DNA from: Bacteroides sp.
Lineage (GTDB): Bacteria > Bacteroidota > Bacteroidia > Bacteroidales > Bacteroidaceae
Assembly (NCBI GenBank): GCA_030151845.1
Contig: JASLCM010000203.1
Location: 1 to 5,584 of the forward strand
Direction of reading: 5' to 3'
DNA length: 5,584 nt
The translations under genes and the position numbers were made by a program. This document shows positions 1 to 5,330 of this stretch, piece after piece. Each line of letters starts with the position of its first letter. Position 1 is the stretch's first letter. A model generated the notes under the pieces. The model did no database searches and was not told the DNA's origin. It saw only the letters and a program-made list of their open reading frames with translations.

Positions 1-1
1 A

Positions 2-844
2 GGAAAAGGAGTTTTTAGTCAGAGTAAACTAAAAAAAGTAACGCTTCCCGAGGGGTTACAAAAGATAGAGGAAGAGGCTTTTATCTTTTCGGAGTTGGAA
101 ACTATATCTTTTCCAAACGAGTTGAAAGAGATTCAGCAATATGCATTTTATGGATGCAAAGCGCTGGCTCATGCAGAGCTTGGAAATACACAGGTGAAAG
201 AGTTGGGTGAGGGAGCCTTCGGGTTTTCAGGAATAACCAAGCTTTCTCTTCCTCAACCCTTGAAGAAGATAGGTGCTCAGGCTTTTATGGCTACCAATCT
301 ACTTCAACAAGTAACTCTTCCCGAAGGAGTTGAACGAATAGGAGTGGAGGCATTTCGTGAAAGTGGCATCAAGCAACTTGAGCTTCCTAACACCTTAGGA
401 GCAATGGATCAACGCTCTTTCTACCTCTGTTCTCAACTTCAAAAGGTAACCACCTATGGTGCCGATCCAAAAGAGGTTTCGGATGAGAATAAAATGGATC
501 ACTCCGCCTTTGAACGTTGCCCCAACTTAGAAGTTTTTGAAATTCCGAAGAGTATAGTATCCATTGGTCAGTCGATTTTGGGAGGGAATGATAAAGTTAA
601 AGTGCTTACAATTCCTGTTCATGTAAAATACATCACTTTCTCTGCCTTTGGTTATTGTGGCGTACAAGAGGTTTACGTAAAACCAACTACACCCCCTCAA
701 GCAACTCGCGCAGAGGTAGCTTGGTACGGTTTTCCTGAGAAGGTCTCTTTTATAGAGGTTCCAGCTGGCTGTAAGGAGGTTTACCAACAGGCACATGGCT
801 GGAAAGAGTTTGCAAAAAAGATTAGAACTTCAACCGATAAGTAG
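2..844 (+). CDS. BspA-type leucine-rich repeat protein, 3' part (5' truncated by window)
   Basis: The frame is open from base 2 to the TAG stop, so the gene starts before the window; 280 residues are visible. They form about nine or ten repeats of roughly 22-24 residues, with units beginning near visible residues 10, 32, 55, 78, 101, 123, 146, 176, 199 and 221. The typical unit is L-x-x-[VI]-x-[LIF]-P-x-x-[LV]-x-x-I-x-x-x-A-F, the signature of the LRR_5 / BspA family. The end is also typical: a PPxA stretch (231-234), a 'VPAGCKEVY' segment (253-261) and a W-x-x-F-x-x-I close (267-274). Proteins of this family are usually secreted or surface-attached in Bacteroidetes and have been linked to adhesion (family knowledge). 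No C-terminal sorting domain follows the repeats, so anchoring would have to come from the unseen N-terminus, perhaps as a lipoprotein. The unit at 146-175 is longer than the others. A lipoprotein gene starts 2 bases after the stop. Family is clear; the specific ligand or role is unknown. Confidence 0.9.
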   Translation, partial: GKGVFSQSKLKKVTLPEGLQKIEEEAFIFSELETISFPNELKEIQQYAFYGCKALAHAELGNTQVKELGEGAFGFSGITKLSLPQPLKKIGAQAFMATNLLQQVTLPEGVERIGVEAFRESGIKQLELPNTLGAMDQRSFYLCSQLQKVTTYGADPKEVSDENKMDHSAFERCPNLEVFEIPKSIVSIGQSILGGNDKVKVLTIPVHVKYITFSAFGYCGVQEVYVKPTTPPQATRAEVAWYGFPEKVSFIEVPAGCKEVYQQAHGWKEFAKKIRTSTDK

Positions 845-846
845 CA

Positions 847-1296
847 ATGAAAAATATTTTTTATACATTCCTTGCCCTTCTTTCACTCTCTTTTTTGGGC
901 ATAGGATGCAGTAGCAATGGGAGTGATGAAATGGATCTAGTAGATGTAACTTACAGCATTAAGATGGAACCTTCTAGCAGCAAGGAGCCATTCATCTTAA
1001 AAGGATTCTATTCGGATGGAAAGGGAGAACTTATTCCGATTAACGAAGAGACTCCATGGAGTAAAACAATAACTGGTGTACCCGCCTCACAAACCTTACA
1101 GTTTAAGGGGTATCTTTATTGCATTGCTACACATACGATTCGTGGAAAGGTGGAGATGACAGTGAAGAATAAGAGAGGTAAGGTGATCTATTCCAATAGT
1201 AACGAGATGGATCTCTCAAATTACAGCTACGGGAGCTTAGGTTATTCGGGCGATGAAATGAAGCGAGAGACCTCTTTTCACTTCCAATACAAATAG
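847..1296 (+). CDS. Small putative surface lipoprotein of unknown function
   Basis: The 149-residue protein starts with a lipoprotein-type signal: K2, a hydrophobic core at about residues 4-17, then L-G-I-G-C with Cys21 as the likely lipidated residue. The -3 position is Gly rather than the common Leu, which is tolerated in Bacteroidetes. The residues after the cysteine (SSNGSDEMD) are Ser-rich and acidic, resembling the signals that send Bacteroidetes lipoproteins to the outer face of the outer membrane. The mature part (about 30-149) looks all-beta, with alternating hydrophobic strands, a 'TPWSKTITG' segment near residues 69-77 and a 'GKVEMTVKNKRGKVIY' strand pair near 100-115. That PWS-K-T plus late K-G-K-V-x-Y layout is reminiscent of MmpS-like beta-sandwich lipoproteins, but this is an impression only. 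The start lies 2 bases after the BspA stop, so translation is probably coupled and the two proteins may work together at the cell surface. A strong terminator follows. Confidence 0.85.
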   Translation: MKNIFYTFLALLSLSFLGIGCSSNGSDEMDLVDVTYSIKMEPSSSKEPFILKGFYSDGKGELIPINEETPWSKTITGVPASQTLQFKGYLYCIATHTIRGKVEMTVKNKRGKVIYSNSNEMDLSNYSYGSLGYSGDEMKRETSFHFQYK

Positions 1297-1318
1297 AGAG
1301 AAAATAAAAATAAGTTCT

Positions 1319-1351
1319 AAAAGTCCAGGCTAGTTTGCTTGGACTTTTTTT
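1319..1351 (+). terminator. Strong rho-independent terminator, possibly bidirectional
   Basis: A 12-bp stem (left arm 1319-1330, right arm 1337-1348, one G:T wobble) closes a 6-base loop and runs into seven T's at 1345-1351. It lies 22 bases after the lipoprotein stop and so ends the BspA-lipoprotein unit. Read on the minus strand the same stem is followed by TTTT and a T-rich stretch, so it could also stop transcription coming leftward from the 1693-2651 operon. Confidence 0.88.
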
Positions 1352-1692
1352 GTTGTGTATTACTCTACTTAAAAACTCTCCCAAATAAAGTTTTGTCTTG
1401 CTTCACTATACAACCTGATACCAATACCTTCCTTTGGGAGCTAAAGAGGAGTCTACCTTTTATATCGGTGCTGTTCTGTGGCAGCTGATAGTTTTTCATT
1501 CGTTTAACTCTAAAAATTAGTTTATAACGCATTGCCTATCGGCTTTACTCGGTCTTTCCAGTTAAAGTTTTACGCACATTGGTTTTGATTATAATTCTCT
1601 TGAAAGAAGAGGTTTGACTTTACTTTTAAGAGAGGCATTTTTTCTAGTAGCTAAAATAGCAGTTATTTAGAAGAGGTTCTTGTTAAGTTGGA
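1352..1692. other. Convergent intergenic region with no confident gene
   Basis: About 340 bases lie between the terminator at 1319-1351 and the 3' end of the minus-strand operon. I see no tRNA, repeat array, insertion-sequence ends or clear promoter. There is a marginal 55-codon minus-strand frame (1365-1532, listed separately), and a 22-codon minus-strand frame at 1570-1638 whose ATG follows an A-rich leader; the latter is too short to call. A weak 5-bp hairpin (1597-1601 with 1607-1611) lacks a following T-tract. The region is unusually long for a simple convergent gap and may be decayed sequence or a long 3' leader. Confidence 0.5.
1365..1532 (-). CDS. Marginal small reading frame (55 aa), possible hypothetical protein
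   Basis: This minus-strand frame runs from ATG (1530-1532) to TAG (1365-1367), giving 55 residues. A second ATG at 1497-1499 would give 44 residues and has the better, A-rich leader. The product is basic, with many K and R and a short hydrophobic patch around VLVSGCIV, and shows no domain, signal peptide or motif I recognise. In its favour: it fills otherwise empty DNA, lies on the same strand as and downstream of the 1693-2651 operon, and stops just before a hairpin that also reads as a terminator on this strand. Against it: an open frame of this length is common by chance in such DNA, and there is no clear ribosome binding site or own promoter. Treat as a candidate only. Confidence 0.2.
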   Translation of the reverse strand: MRYKLIFRVKRMKNYQLPQNSTDIKGRLLFSSQRKVLVSGCIVKQDKTLFGRVFK

Positions 1693-2076
1693 CTACTGAA
1701 ATTGAGGGGTTTGATCCAAATGCTCCTCTGTAAATTCTAAGATTTTCTGTTTGACCTCCTCTTTGGAGAAGAAAAGAAAAACATTGTTTAAGATGCCCAA
1801 TCCAATCACTTTCTCCTCGTACTTTGTAAGCGAAAAAAGGAGATAGTTATCGGCATAGACATTGGTGTTTACTGCAGCCTTTGTAAGGTAACTCAATACA
1901 TTTTCGGCCATAAAACTAACTAGGGGAGACTCCTCTTCCGATTTCATCTCTTTAGCAGTTAATCCGGCAGTGATTACCGAGGTGACTTTTGCACGGTGCT
2001 TCTCTTCATCGGGATTAAAGATAAAACAGAGTAGGGCAATAAGAGCAGCTAGACTGATGGTGATAATCTTCTTCAT
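1693..2076 (-). CDS. DUF4359-like membrane-anchored protein
   Basis: The 127-residue protein begins with K2-K3 and a hydrophobic segment at residues 4-20, followed directly by N21-P22-D-E-E-K-H. This suggests an N-terminal signal anchor or uncleaved signal with the rest outside the inner membrane. Later features are a charged helix-like part (26-65), an 'NYLLFSL' strand (77-83), an 'IGLGILNNVFLFF' strand pair (91-103) and a charged helix to the end. Hydrophobic N-terminus, then NP-acidic-H, then NY-x-x-FS and a glycine-containing hydrophobic strand match my memory of the DUF4359 family, whose function is unknown. No catalytic residues stand out. It begins 2 bases after the stop of the LOG gene and is probably co-transcribed and translationally coupled with it. 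No terminator lies directly after it; the nearest candidate is the hairpin at 1319-1351. Confidence 0.75.
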   Translation of the reverse strand: MKKIITISLAALIALLCFIFNPDEEKHRAKVTSVITAGLTAKEMKSEEESPLVSFMAENVLSYLTKAAVNTNVYADNYLLFSLTKYEEKVIGLGILNNVFLFFSKEEVKQKILEFTEEHLDQTPQFQ

Positions 2077-2078
2077 AG

Positions 2079-2651
2079 TTAAATTAAGTTTTCATGTTTT
2101 TTGCCAACGCGATGGGTAAAGGTTGGGAGTGCAGCATACATCTCCTCCACCGTTTGTACTGGAATAACCAGCCCTTTGTCTACTTCGGGAGCAAACCCTT
2201 CGTCCACCACATTATGAATCATCTGTAAAATAGGGGTGTAGAAATCGTCGATATTGAAGATGAAAATAGGTTTATTATGGAGCGATAGCTGACTCCCAGA
2301 GAATACTTCGAAAAATTCTTCTAAGCTTCCAATACCACCAGGAAGAACCACGAAAGCATCGCAAAGATTCATCATCTTTGTTTTGCGTTCGCTCATGGTC
2401 TCTACTCTTATTAATTGGGTTATACCAGGATGGTAGATCTCTTGCTCAATGAGGAAGTTGGGCATTATTCCAATGACCTCACCTTTAGCAGCCAGTGCAG
2501 CATTGGCAATAGCGCCCATAATTCCAATACTTCCACCTCCATAAACGAGGGTTTGGCGGCGAAGGGCAATCTCTTTGCCTAACTTTTGGGCCATATCGAC
2601 AAATGCTGGGTTTCTTCCTCGGTTCGAACCACAAAATACACAAATCTTCAT
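2079..2651 (-). CDS. LOG family (TIGR00730) nucleoside 5'-monophosphate phosphoribohydrolase
   Basis: The 190-residue length is normal for the family. It has a Rossmann-like fold start (ICVFCGSN, residues 3-10), the glycine loop Y37-G-G-G-S-I-G-I-M-G46, the M86-S-E-R-K-T-K-M93 segment with the conserved R89-K90, and the hallmark P104-G-G-I-G-S-L-E-E112. The usual motif is PGGxGTxxE; here Thr is replaced by Ser109, a mild change. In characterised LOG enzymes the Arg and the motif Glu are catalytic, cleaving the N-glycosidic bond of AMP or of cytokinin riboside 5'-monophosphate to give base plus ribose 5-phosphate. In a non-plant-associated bacterium the likely role is cytosolic nucleotide turnover; the true substrate is inferred. 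It is first in a two-gene unit with the DUF4359-like gene and has a TACTTTTG -7 box 17 bases upstream of the ATG. Older annotations call such proteins 'lysine decarboxylase', which is generally held to be wrong. Confidence 0.95.
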   Translation of the reverse strand: MKICVFCGSNRGRNPAFVDMAQKLGKEIALRRQTLVYGGGSIGIMGAIANAALAAKGEVIGIMPNFLIEQEIYHPGITQLIRVETMSERKTKMMNLCDAFVVLPGGIGSLEEFFEVFSGSQLSLHNKPIFIFNIDDFYTPILQMIHNVVDEGFAPEVDKGLVIPVQTVEEMYAALPTFTHRVGKKHENLI

Positions 2652-2668
2652 ACTCGCATGTTTATTTA

Positions 2669-2676
2669 CAAAAGTA
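2669..2676 (-). promoter_or_regulatory. Candidate Bacteroidetes -7 box for the LOG-DUF4359 unit
   Basis: On the minus strand the bases read TACTTTTG, a perfect fit to the Bacteroidetes -7 consensus TAnnTTTG, 17 bases upstream of the LOG ATG. No clear TTG-type -33 element sits at the expected 19-21 base spacing (the area reads TTTATCGTT), so the promoter is supported by one box only. If used, the 5' leader would be only about ten bases. Confidence 0.45.
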
Positions 2677-2700
2677 GGATTTTCCAGCTAAAATAACGAT

Positions 2701-2746
2701 AAAGGGAGTAAACTCTTAGAATTTTCTCCCTTTTCTTTGTTTTTTA
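2701..2746 (+). terminator. Terminator-like hairpin in a divergent intergenic region
   Basis: An 8-bp perfect stem (AAAGGGAG at 2701-2708 with CTCCCTTT at 2726-2733) can extend by three A:T pairs past one T:T mismatch, and is followed on the + strand by the T-rich run TTTTCTTTGTTTTTT. It has the form of a rho-independent terminator, but no + strand gene ends here: the left neighbour starts on the minus strand and the right one starts on the plus strand. It might block upstream or antisense transcription into the HNH gene, or be part of that gene's leader. Confidence 0.4.
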
Positions 2747-2792
2747 CTGCCAAAAATGCTTACTTATCTTTTTACCTAAACTAGAAAAAAAG

Positions 2793-3590
2793 ATGCAACA
2801 AATTTTAAATCGAGTAGATGAATTGGGATTAATTGACAGTTTGAAGGATATTCGGAAGAATATTCAGACTTTTGAGAAGTACCTCAATGGACGAACGACC
2901 GATAATTCCTCTTTTCGTTTTGCTAAAACGTTGCTTCGATTTGGAACTACACTGATTGCCTATAAGGTGGGAGGTGAGCTTCATTTTGCTCCTAGTAACT
3001 TTGTGGGCTATAAAAATAACACGAGAGAGAAATACCTACAAACGGAACCTGCCGATTTTCGAAGAGCCATATCGGCCATAGATACCTTGGGTATCTGCTT
3101 TTTGGAGGCAAATAAAGAGTTAGATAGTCGGTTTACAAGCTATTGCAACTCGTTGGGTATTGAAGATATCGATAGAAAAAGAGCCTATTGGCTGTTCGAC
3201 TTAAAGAGTTTAACCTTTTTGGAGGTTGCTCAATATTACAAAGAGAAACGTTGTAGAACCCTATACGAGAGAGAGCAAATAAAACCCTCACAACTCACCC
3301 CTGTGCTAATGAAGAAGGTAAAGAGAGCGTTTCAGCGCGAGCATCAGGGAGAGATTTTTTGTGAGGCTTGTGGTTTTAATTCGCTAGAGGTGTATGGGGT
3401 AGACTGTATAGAGATTCATGTGAGTGAGCAACTTCCTCAACCGATTACAAATTTAGAGGAGTTAAAAGGGGCAATAACCCTATTGTGTCCAAATTGTCAC
3501 CGAGCAATGCACAGTAAATCTCCTGCATATACCTTGAACGAGGTGAAGCAGAAAATGCGCAAGTCTTTGGCTAAAACTTATTTGGCTTAA
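2793..3590 (+). CDS. HNH endonuclease-like protein with atypical active-site histidine
   Basis: The 265-residue protein has two parts. Residues 1-165 contain an N-terminal helix and a middle region with 'FAPSNFVGYKNN' (65-76); I recall similar F-x-PS-x-F-x-GY-x-N strings ahead of HNH domains in other proteins, but assign no function. Residues 175-257 form an HNH (beta-beta-alpha-metal) domain: C190-E-A-C193 pairs with C232-P-N-C235 as a likely zinc site, I206-E-I-H209 is the first strand with its histidine, and N234, H236 and H240 complete the CPNCHxxxH core. Related McrA-type nucleases read E-x-H-H at the first position, the second His being the general base. Here the string is E-I-H209-V210, so that base seems missing and activity is uncertain. 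The gene has its own gap upstream; a TTTG at 2736-2739 and a weak TACTTATC at 2761-2768, 21 bases apart, could be its promoter. The ATG follows an A-rich leader typical of the group. The pirin gene follows 53 bases later. It may be a restriction or repair nuclease, or a DNA-binding derivative. Confidence 0.82.
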   Translation: MQQILNRVDELGLIDSLKDIRKNIQTFEKYLNGRTTDNSSFRFAKTLLRFGTTLIAYKVGGELHFAPSNFVGYKNNTREKYLQTEPADFRRAISAIDTLGICFLEANKELDSRFTSYCNSLGIEDIDRKRAYWLFDLKSLTFLEVAQYYKEKRCRTLYEREQIKPSQLTPVLMKKVKRAFQREHQGEIFCEACGFNSLEVYGVDCIEIHVSEQLPQPITNLEELKGAITLLCPNCHRAMHSKSPAYTLNEVKQKMRKSLAKTYLA

Positions 3591-3643
3591 CGTGAACATA
3601 CGTTGGATTCGGATTGTTTTTTAGTAGATAAAAATATTGATAT

Positions 3644-4663
3644 ATGGCGGTATTACAAATTGCACCGATGGAGTTTCAACTGCATGTGCTGAATCCATTT
3701 GTTATTGCATTTCATCATCGTGATCTGTTTCCCAAAGGAGATGGCAAAATGGCTCCTGTTGCTATACCTAGAGAGAAGAGCTTAGGCGAAGATTTTAACC
3801 CAGAGGCCGATTGGAGAATGTACTACGGACGTACTGTTCCTGGCTTTCCTGTTCACCCTCATCGTGGTTTTGAGACCGTAACTGTTATGATAGAGGGCTT
3901 TGCCGATCACTTCGACTCCAAAGGATCTAAAGGGCGCTATGGTGAGGGCGATGTGCAGTGGATGACGGCTGGTGCAGGTGTACAGCACTCTGAGATGTTT
4001 CCTCTGCTTAACGATGAGAGAGAAAATCCGATGGAGCTCTTCCAAATCTGGCTAAACCTCCCCAAAAAGAATAAGTTTGCTAAGCCCGACTACAAAATGT
4101 TTTGGAGTGAAGATATTCCAAGAGTTGTGGAGCACGATATGGAGAATAGGCGGACCGAAGTTAAACTAATCGCTGGTGAGTTTAAGGGGATTCGTTCGCT
4201 CGATCCTTTACCAGCCTCTTGGGCCTACAACCGAAAAAACAAGGTAGGTATTTGGCTAATCAAGATGGAGCCACATGCTGTTTTCACGCTTCCCGCGCTC
4301 TCCTCTACCTTAAATAGGGTGCTTTATAACTACAACGGGGCTGGAATGAAGGTGGCTCAGCACCCTCTTCCTAATCGCTATTATGCGGAGTTGAAGGGGA
4401 GTGAGGAGGTGATGATAGTAAATGGAGAGTCACCAAGTGAGCTTTTACTGTTGGAGGGAGAGCCAATAAACGAACCTATCGCTGCTCGCGGACCATTTGT
4501 TATGAATACCTTCGATGAGCTTCAGCAAGCTTTTGTGGATTATCGGCAGACTCAATTTGGTGGTTGGCAGTGGGAGAGTGACGATCCTGTGAACGAGAAA
4601 GAGTCTCCACGTTTTGCCTCCTATGAGGGGGGAAAGCGGGTAGAGTATCCTCGTGAGAGCTAG
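3644..4663 (+). CDS. Pirin family protein (bicupin)
   Basis: The 339-residue protein is a pirin: two cupin barrels, the N-terminal one carrying the metal site. All four expected metal ligands are visible, H71 and H73 in 'FPVHPHRGFETVTVM' and H115 and E117 in 'TAGAGVQHSEMF', followed by the typical 'LFQIWLNLP' (132-140). The C-terminal pirin domain shows the conserved 'GPFVMNTFDEL' and 'A-F-x-D-Y-x-x-x-x-F-G' segment near the end. It is somewhat longer than many bacterial pirins, with a charged C-terminal tail. Characterised bacterial pirins act as quercetin 2,3-dioxygenases or bind metabolic enzymes such as pyruvate dehydrogenase E1; a redox- or stress-linked cytosolic role is likely here, but the substrate cannot be read from sequence. 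The start fits the conserved N-terminus poorly known in this group; Met9 is an alternative. The gene lies 53 bases after the HNH gene, possibly with its own promoter, and ends at a strong terminator. Confidence 0.95.
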   Translation: MAVLQIAPMEFQLHVLNPFVIAFHHRDLFPKGDGKMAPVAIPREKSLGEDFNPEADWRMYYGRTVPGFPVHPHRGFETVTVMIEGFADHFDSKGSKGRYGEGDVQWMTAGAGVQHSEMFPLLNDERENPMELFQIWLNLPKKNKFAKPDYKMFWSEDIPRVVEHDMENRRTEVKLIAGEFKGIRSLDPLPASWAYNRKNKVGIWLIKMEPHAVFTLPALSSTLNRVLYNYNGAGMKVAQHPLPNRYYAELKGSEEVMIVNGESPSELLLLEGEPINEPIAARGPFVMNTFDELQQAFVDYRQTQFGGWQWESDDPVNEKESPRFASYEGGKRVEYPRES

Positions 4664-4690
4664 TAACTAAGAGCGATTTTCTTTACTTCT

Positions 4691-4729
4691 AAAAGAGCTT
4701 ACCATTTTATTGAGCTCTTTTTTTATTTT
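4691..4729 (+). terminator. Strong rho-independent terminator after the pirin gene
   Basis: A 9-bp perfect stem (4691-4699 with 4713-4721), extendable by a T:G and an A:T pair, closes a loop of 13 bases and runs into a T-tract (4718-4724, then ATTTT). It starts 27 bases after the pirin stop and separates that unit from the ClbS-like gene, which has its own promoter. Confidence 0.87.
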
Positions 4730-4755
4730 CAGGAGGATAAAGAGAGAATGATTGC

Positions 4756-4785
4756 TTGTGTAGTTTTATAGATTATCTACTTTTG
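4756..4785 (+). promoter_or_regulatory. Bacteroidetes-type promoter for the ClbS/DfsB-like gene
   Basis: TACTTTTG at 4778-4785 matches the -7 consensus TAnnTTTG exactly, and TTG at 4756-4758 lies 19 bases before it, the expected spacing for a -33 box (CTTG against consensus TTTG). Transcription would start near 4792, leaving a leader of about 29 bases to the ATG at 4821. This spacing argues against translation starting at the upstream TTG at 4797. The preceding terminator makes an independent promoter necessary. Confidence 0.68.
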
Positions 4786-4820
4786 TTAGACGCTAATTGA
4801 TTGTCATAAAAAAGAAAAGA

Positions 4821-5330
4821 ATGGCTAGACCTACAACTAAAGAGGAGCTGCAACAGCAGAGTGAGGAGGGCTTCAAAAAGCTGTTTTCACTCATCGACTC
4901 CCTCACTTCTGAGGAGCAAGAAGAGAGATTCTCTTTTGAGGATAGAGACAGGAATATTCGAGATGTGTTGGTGCATCTCTACGAATGGCATCAGTTGCTG
5001 TTGAACTGGATAGCGTCGAATGAACAAGGCGATCGAGTAAGCTTCTTGCCACAACCTTACAACTGGAAAACCTATCCGCAAATGAACCTGCTCTTTTGGG
5101 AGAAGCACCAAGAGACCCCCTTACAAGAGGCAAAAGAGCGATTAAGGAGGAGCCACCAAGCATGTATGGAGGTTATAAGCTCTTTTTCTAACGAAGCGTT
5201 ATTTACCAAGAGCTACTTTTCATGGACAGGAGGTACCAGCTTAGGAGCCTACTGTATCTCTTCAACATCTAGCCACTACGATTGGGCTATGAAGAAGATT
5301 AGAAAGCACAAAAGAACAATAAAGCACTAG
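4821..5330 (+). CDS. ClbS/DfsB family four-helix bundle protein
   Basis: From the ATG at 4821 the product is 169 residues, close to the roughly 170 of ClbS. An in-frame TTG at 4797 would add eight residues but lies almost on the predicted transcription start, and 'MARPTTKEEL' matches the usual 'MAxPxxKEEL' family start. Other hallmarks are 'RDVLVHLYEWHQLLLNW' (47-63), 'YNWKTYPQMN' (80-89), the 'FSNEALFTK' segment (122-130), 'FSWTGG' (133-138) and the C-terminal 'SSTSSHYDWAMKKIRKH' (147-163), all typical of the DUF1706 / ClbS-DfsB family, related to the DinB-like four-helix bundle fold. ClbS of Escherichia coli hydrolyses the cyclopropane of colibactin and protects the producer; most family members, including stand-alone ones like this, have no known substrate. 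No toxin-biosynthesis genes are visible nearby. It is predicted cytosolic, with a basic C-terminus, and is transcribed alone. Confidence 0.92.
   Translation: MARPTTKEELQQQSEEGFKKLFSLIDSLTSEEQEERFSFEDRDRNIRDVLVHLYEWHQLLLNWIASNEQGDRVSFLPQPYNWKTYPQMNLLFWEKHQETPLQEAKERLRRSHQACMEVISSFSNEALFTKSYFSWTGGTSLGAYCISSTSSHYDWAMKKIRKHKRTIKH

Noticed and set aside
95..97. TTG as the start of the leucine-rich repeat gene
   Set aside because: The same frame is open back to base 2 and already encodes repeat sequence, so the gene begins outside the window.
38..352. Similar DNA stretches at 38-79 and 311-352, possible direct repeat
   Set aside because: They are in the same reading frame and simply encode equivalent leucine-rich repeat units; no mobile or regulatory repeat is implied.
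1570..1638. 22-codon minus-strand frame with an A-rich leader
   Set aside because: Too short to separate from chance, with no recognisable product and no promoter.
1596..1643. Small hairpin and nearby T6 run, possible + strand terminator or promoter (TACTTTTA at 1621)
   Set aside because: The stem is only five or six pairs, the T-run is not adjacent to it, and the -7-like box has a mismatch and an 18-base spacing to the nearest TTG.
2621..2630. Perfect palindrome GGTTCGAACC, resembling a tRNA T-arm
   Set aside because: It lies inside the LOG coding region, encoding the conserved GSNRGR segment near the N-terminus, and no acceptor or anticodon arm can be formed around it.
2793..4663. HNH gene plus pirin gene as a defence system
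   Set aside because: Pirin is a common metabolic or stress protein, the genes are 53 bases apart, and no methylase, ATPase, toxin or other defence partner is visible.
4797..4820. Upstream TTG start that would extend the ClbS/DfsB-like protein by eight residues
   Set aside because: It lies about five bases after the predicted transcription start, and the family's usual N-terminus begins at the ATG at 4821, which has an A-rich leader.
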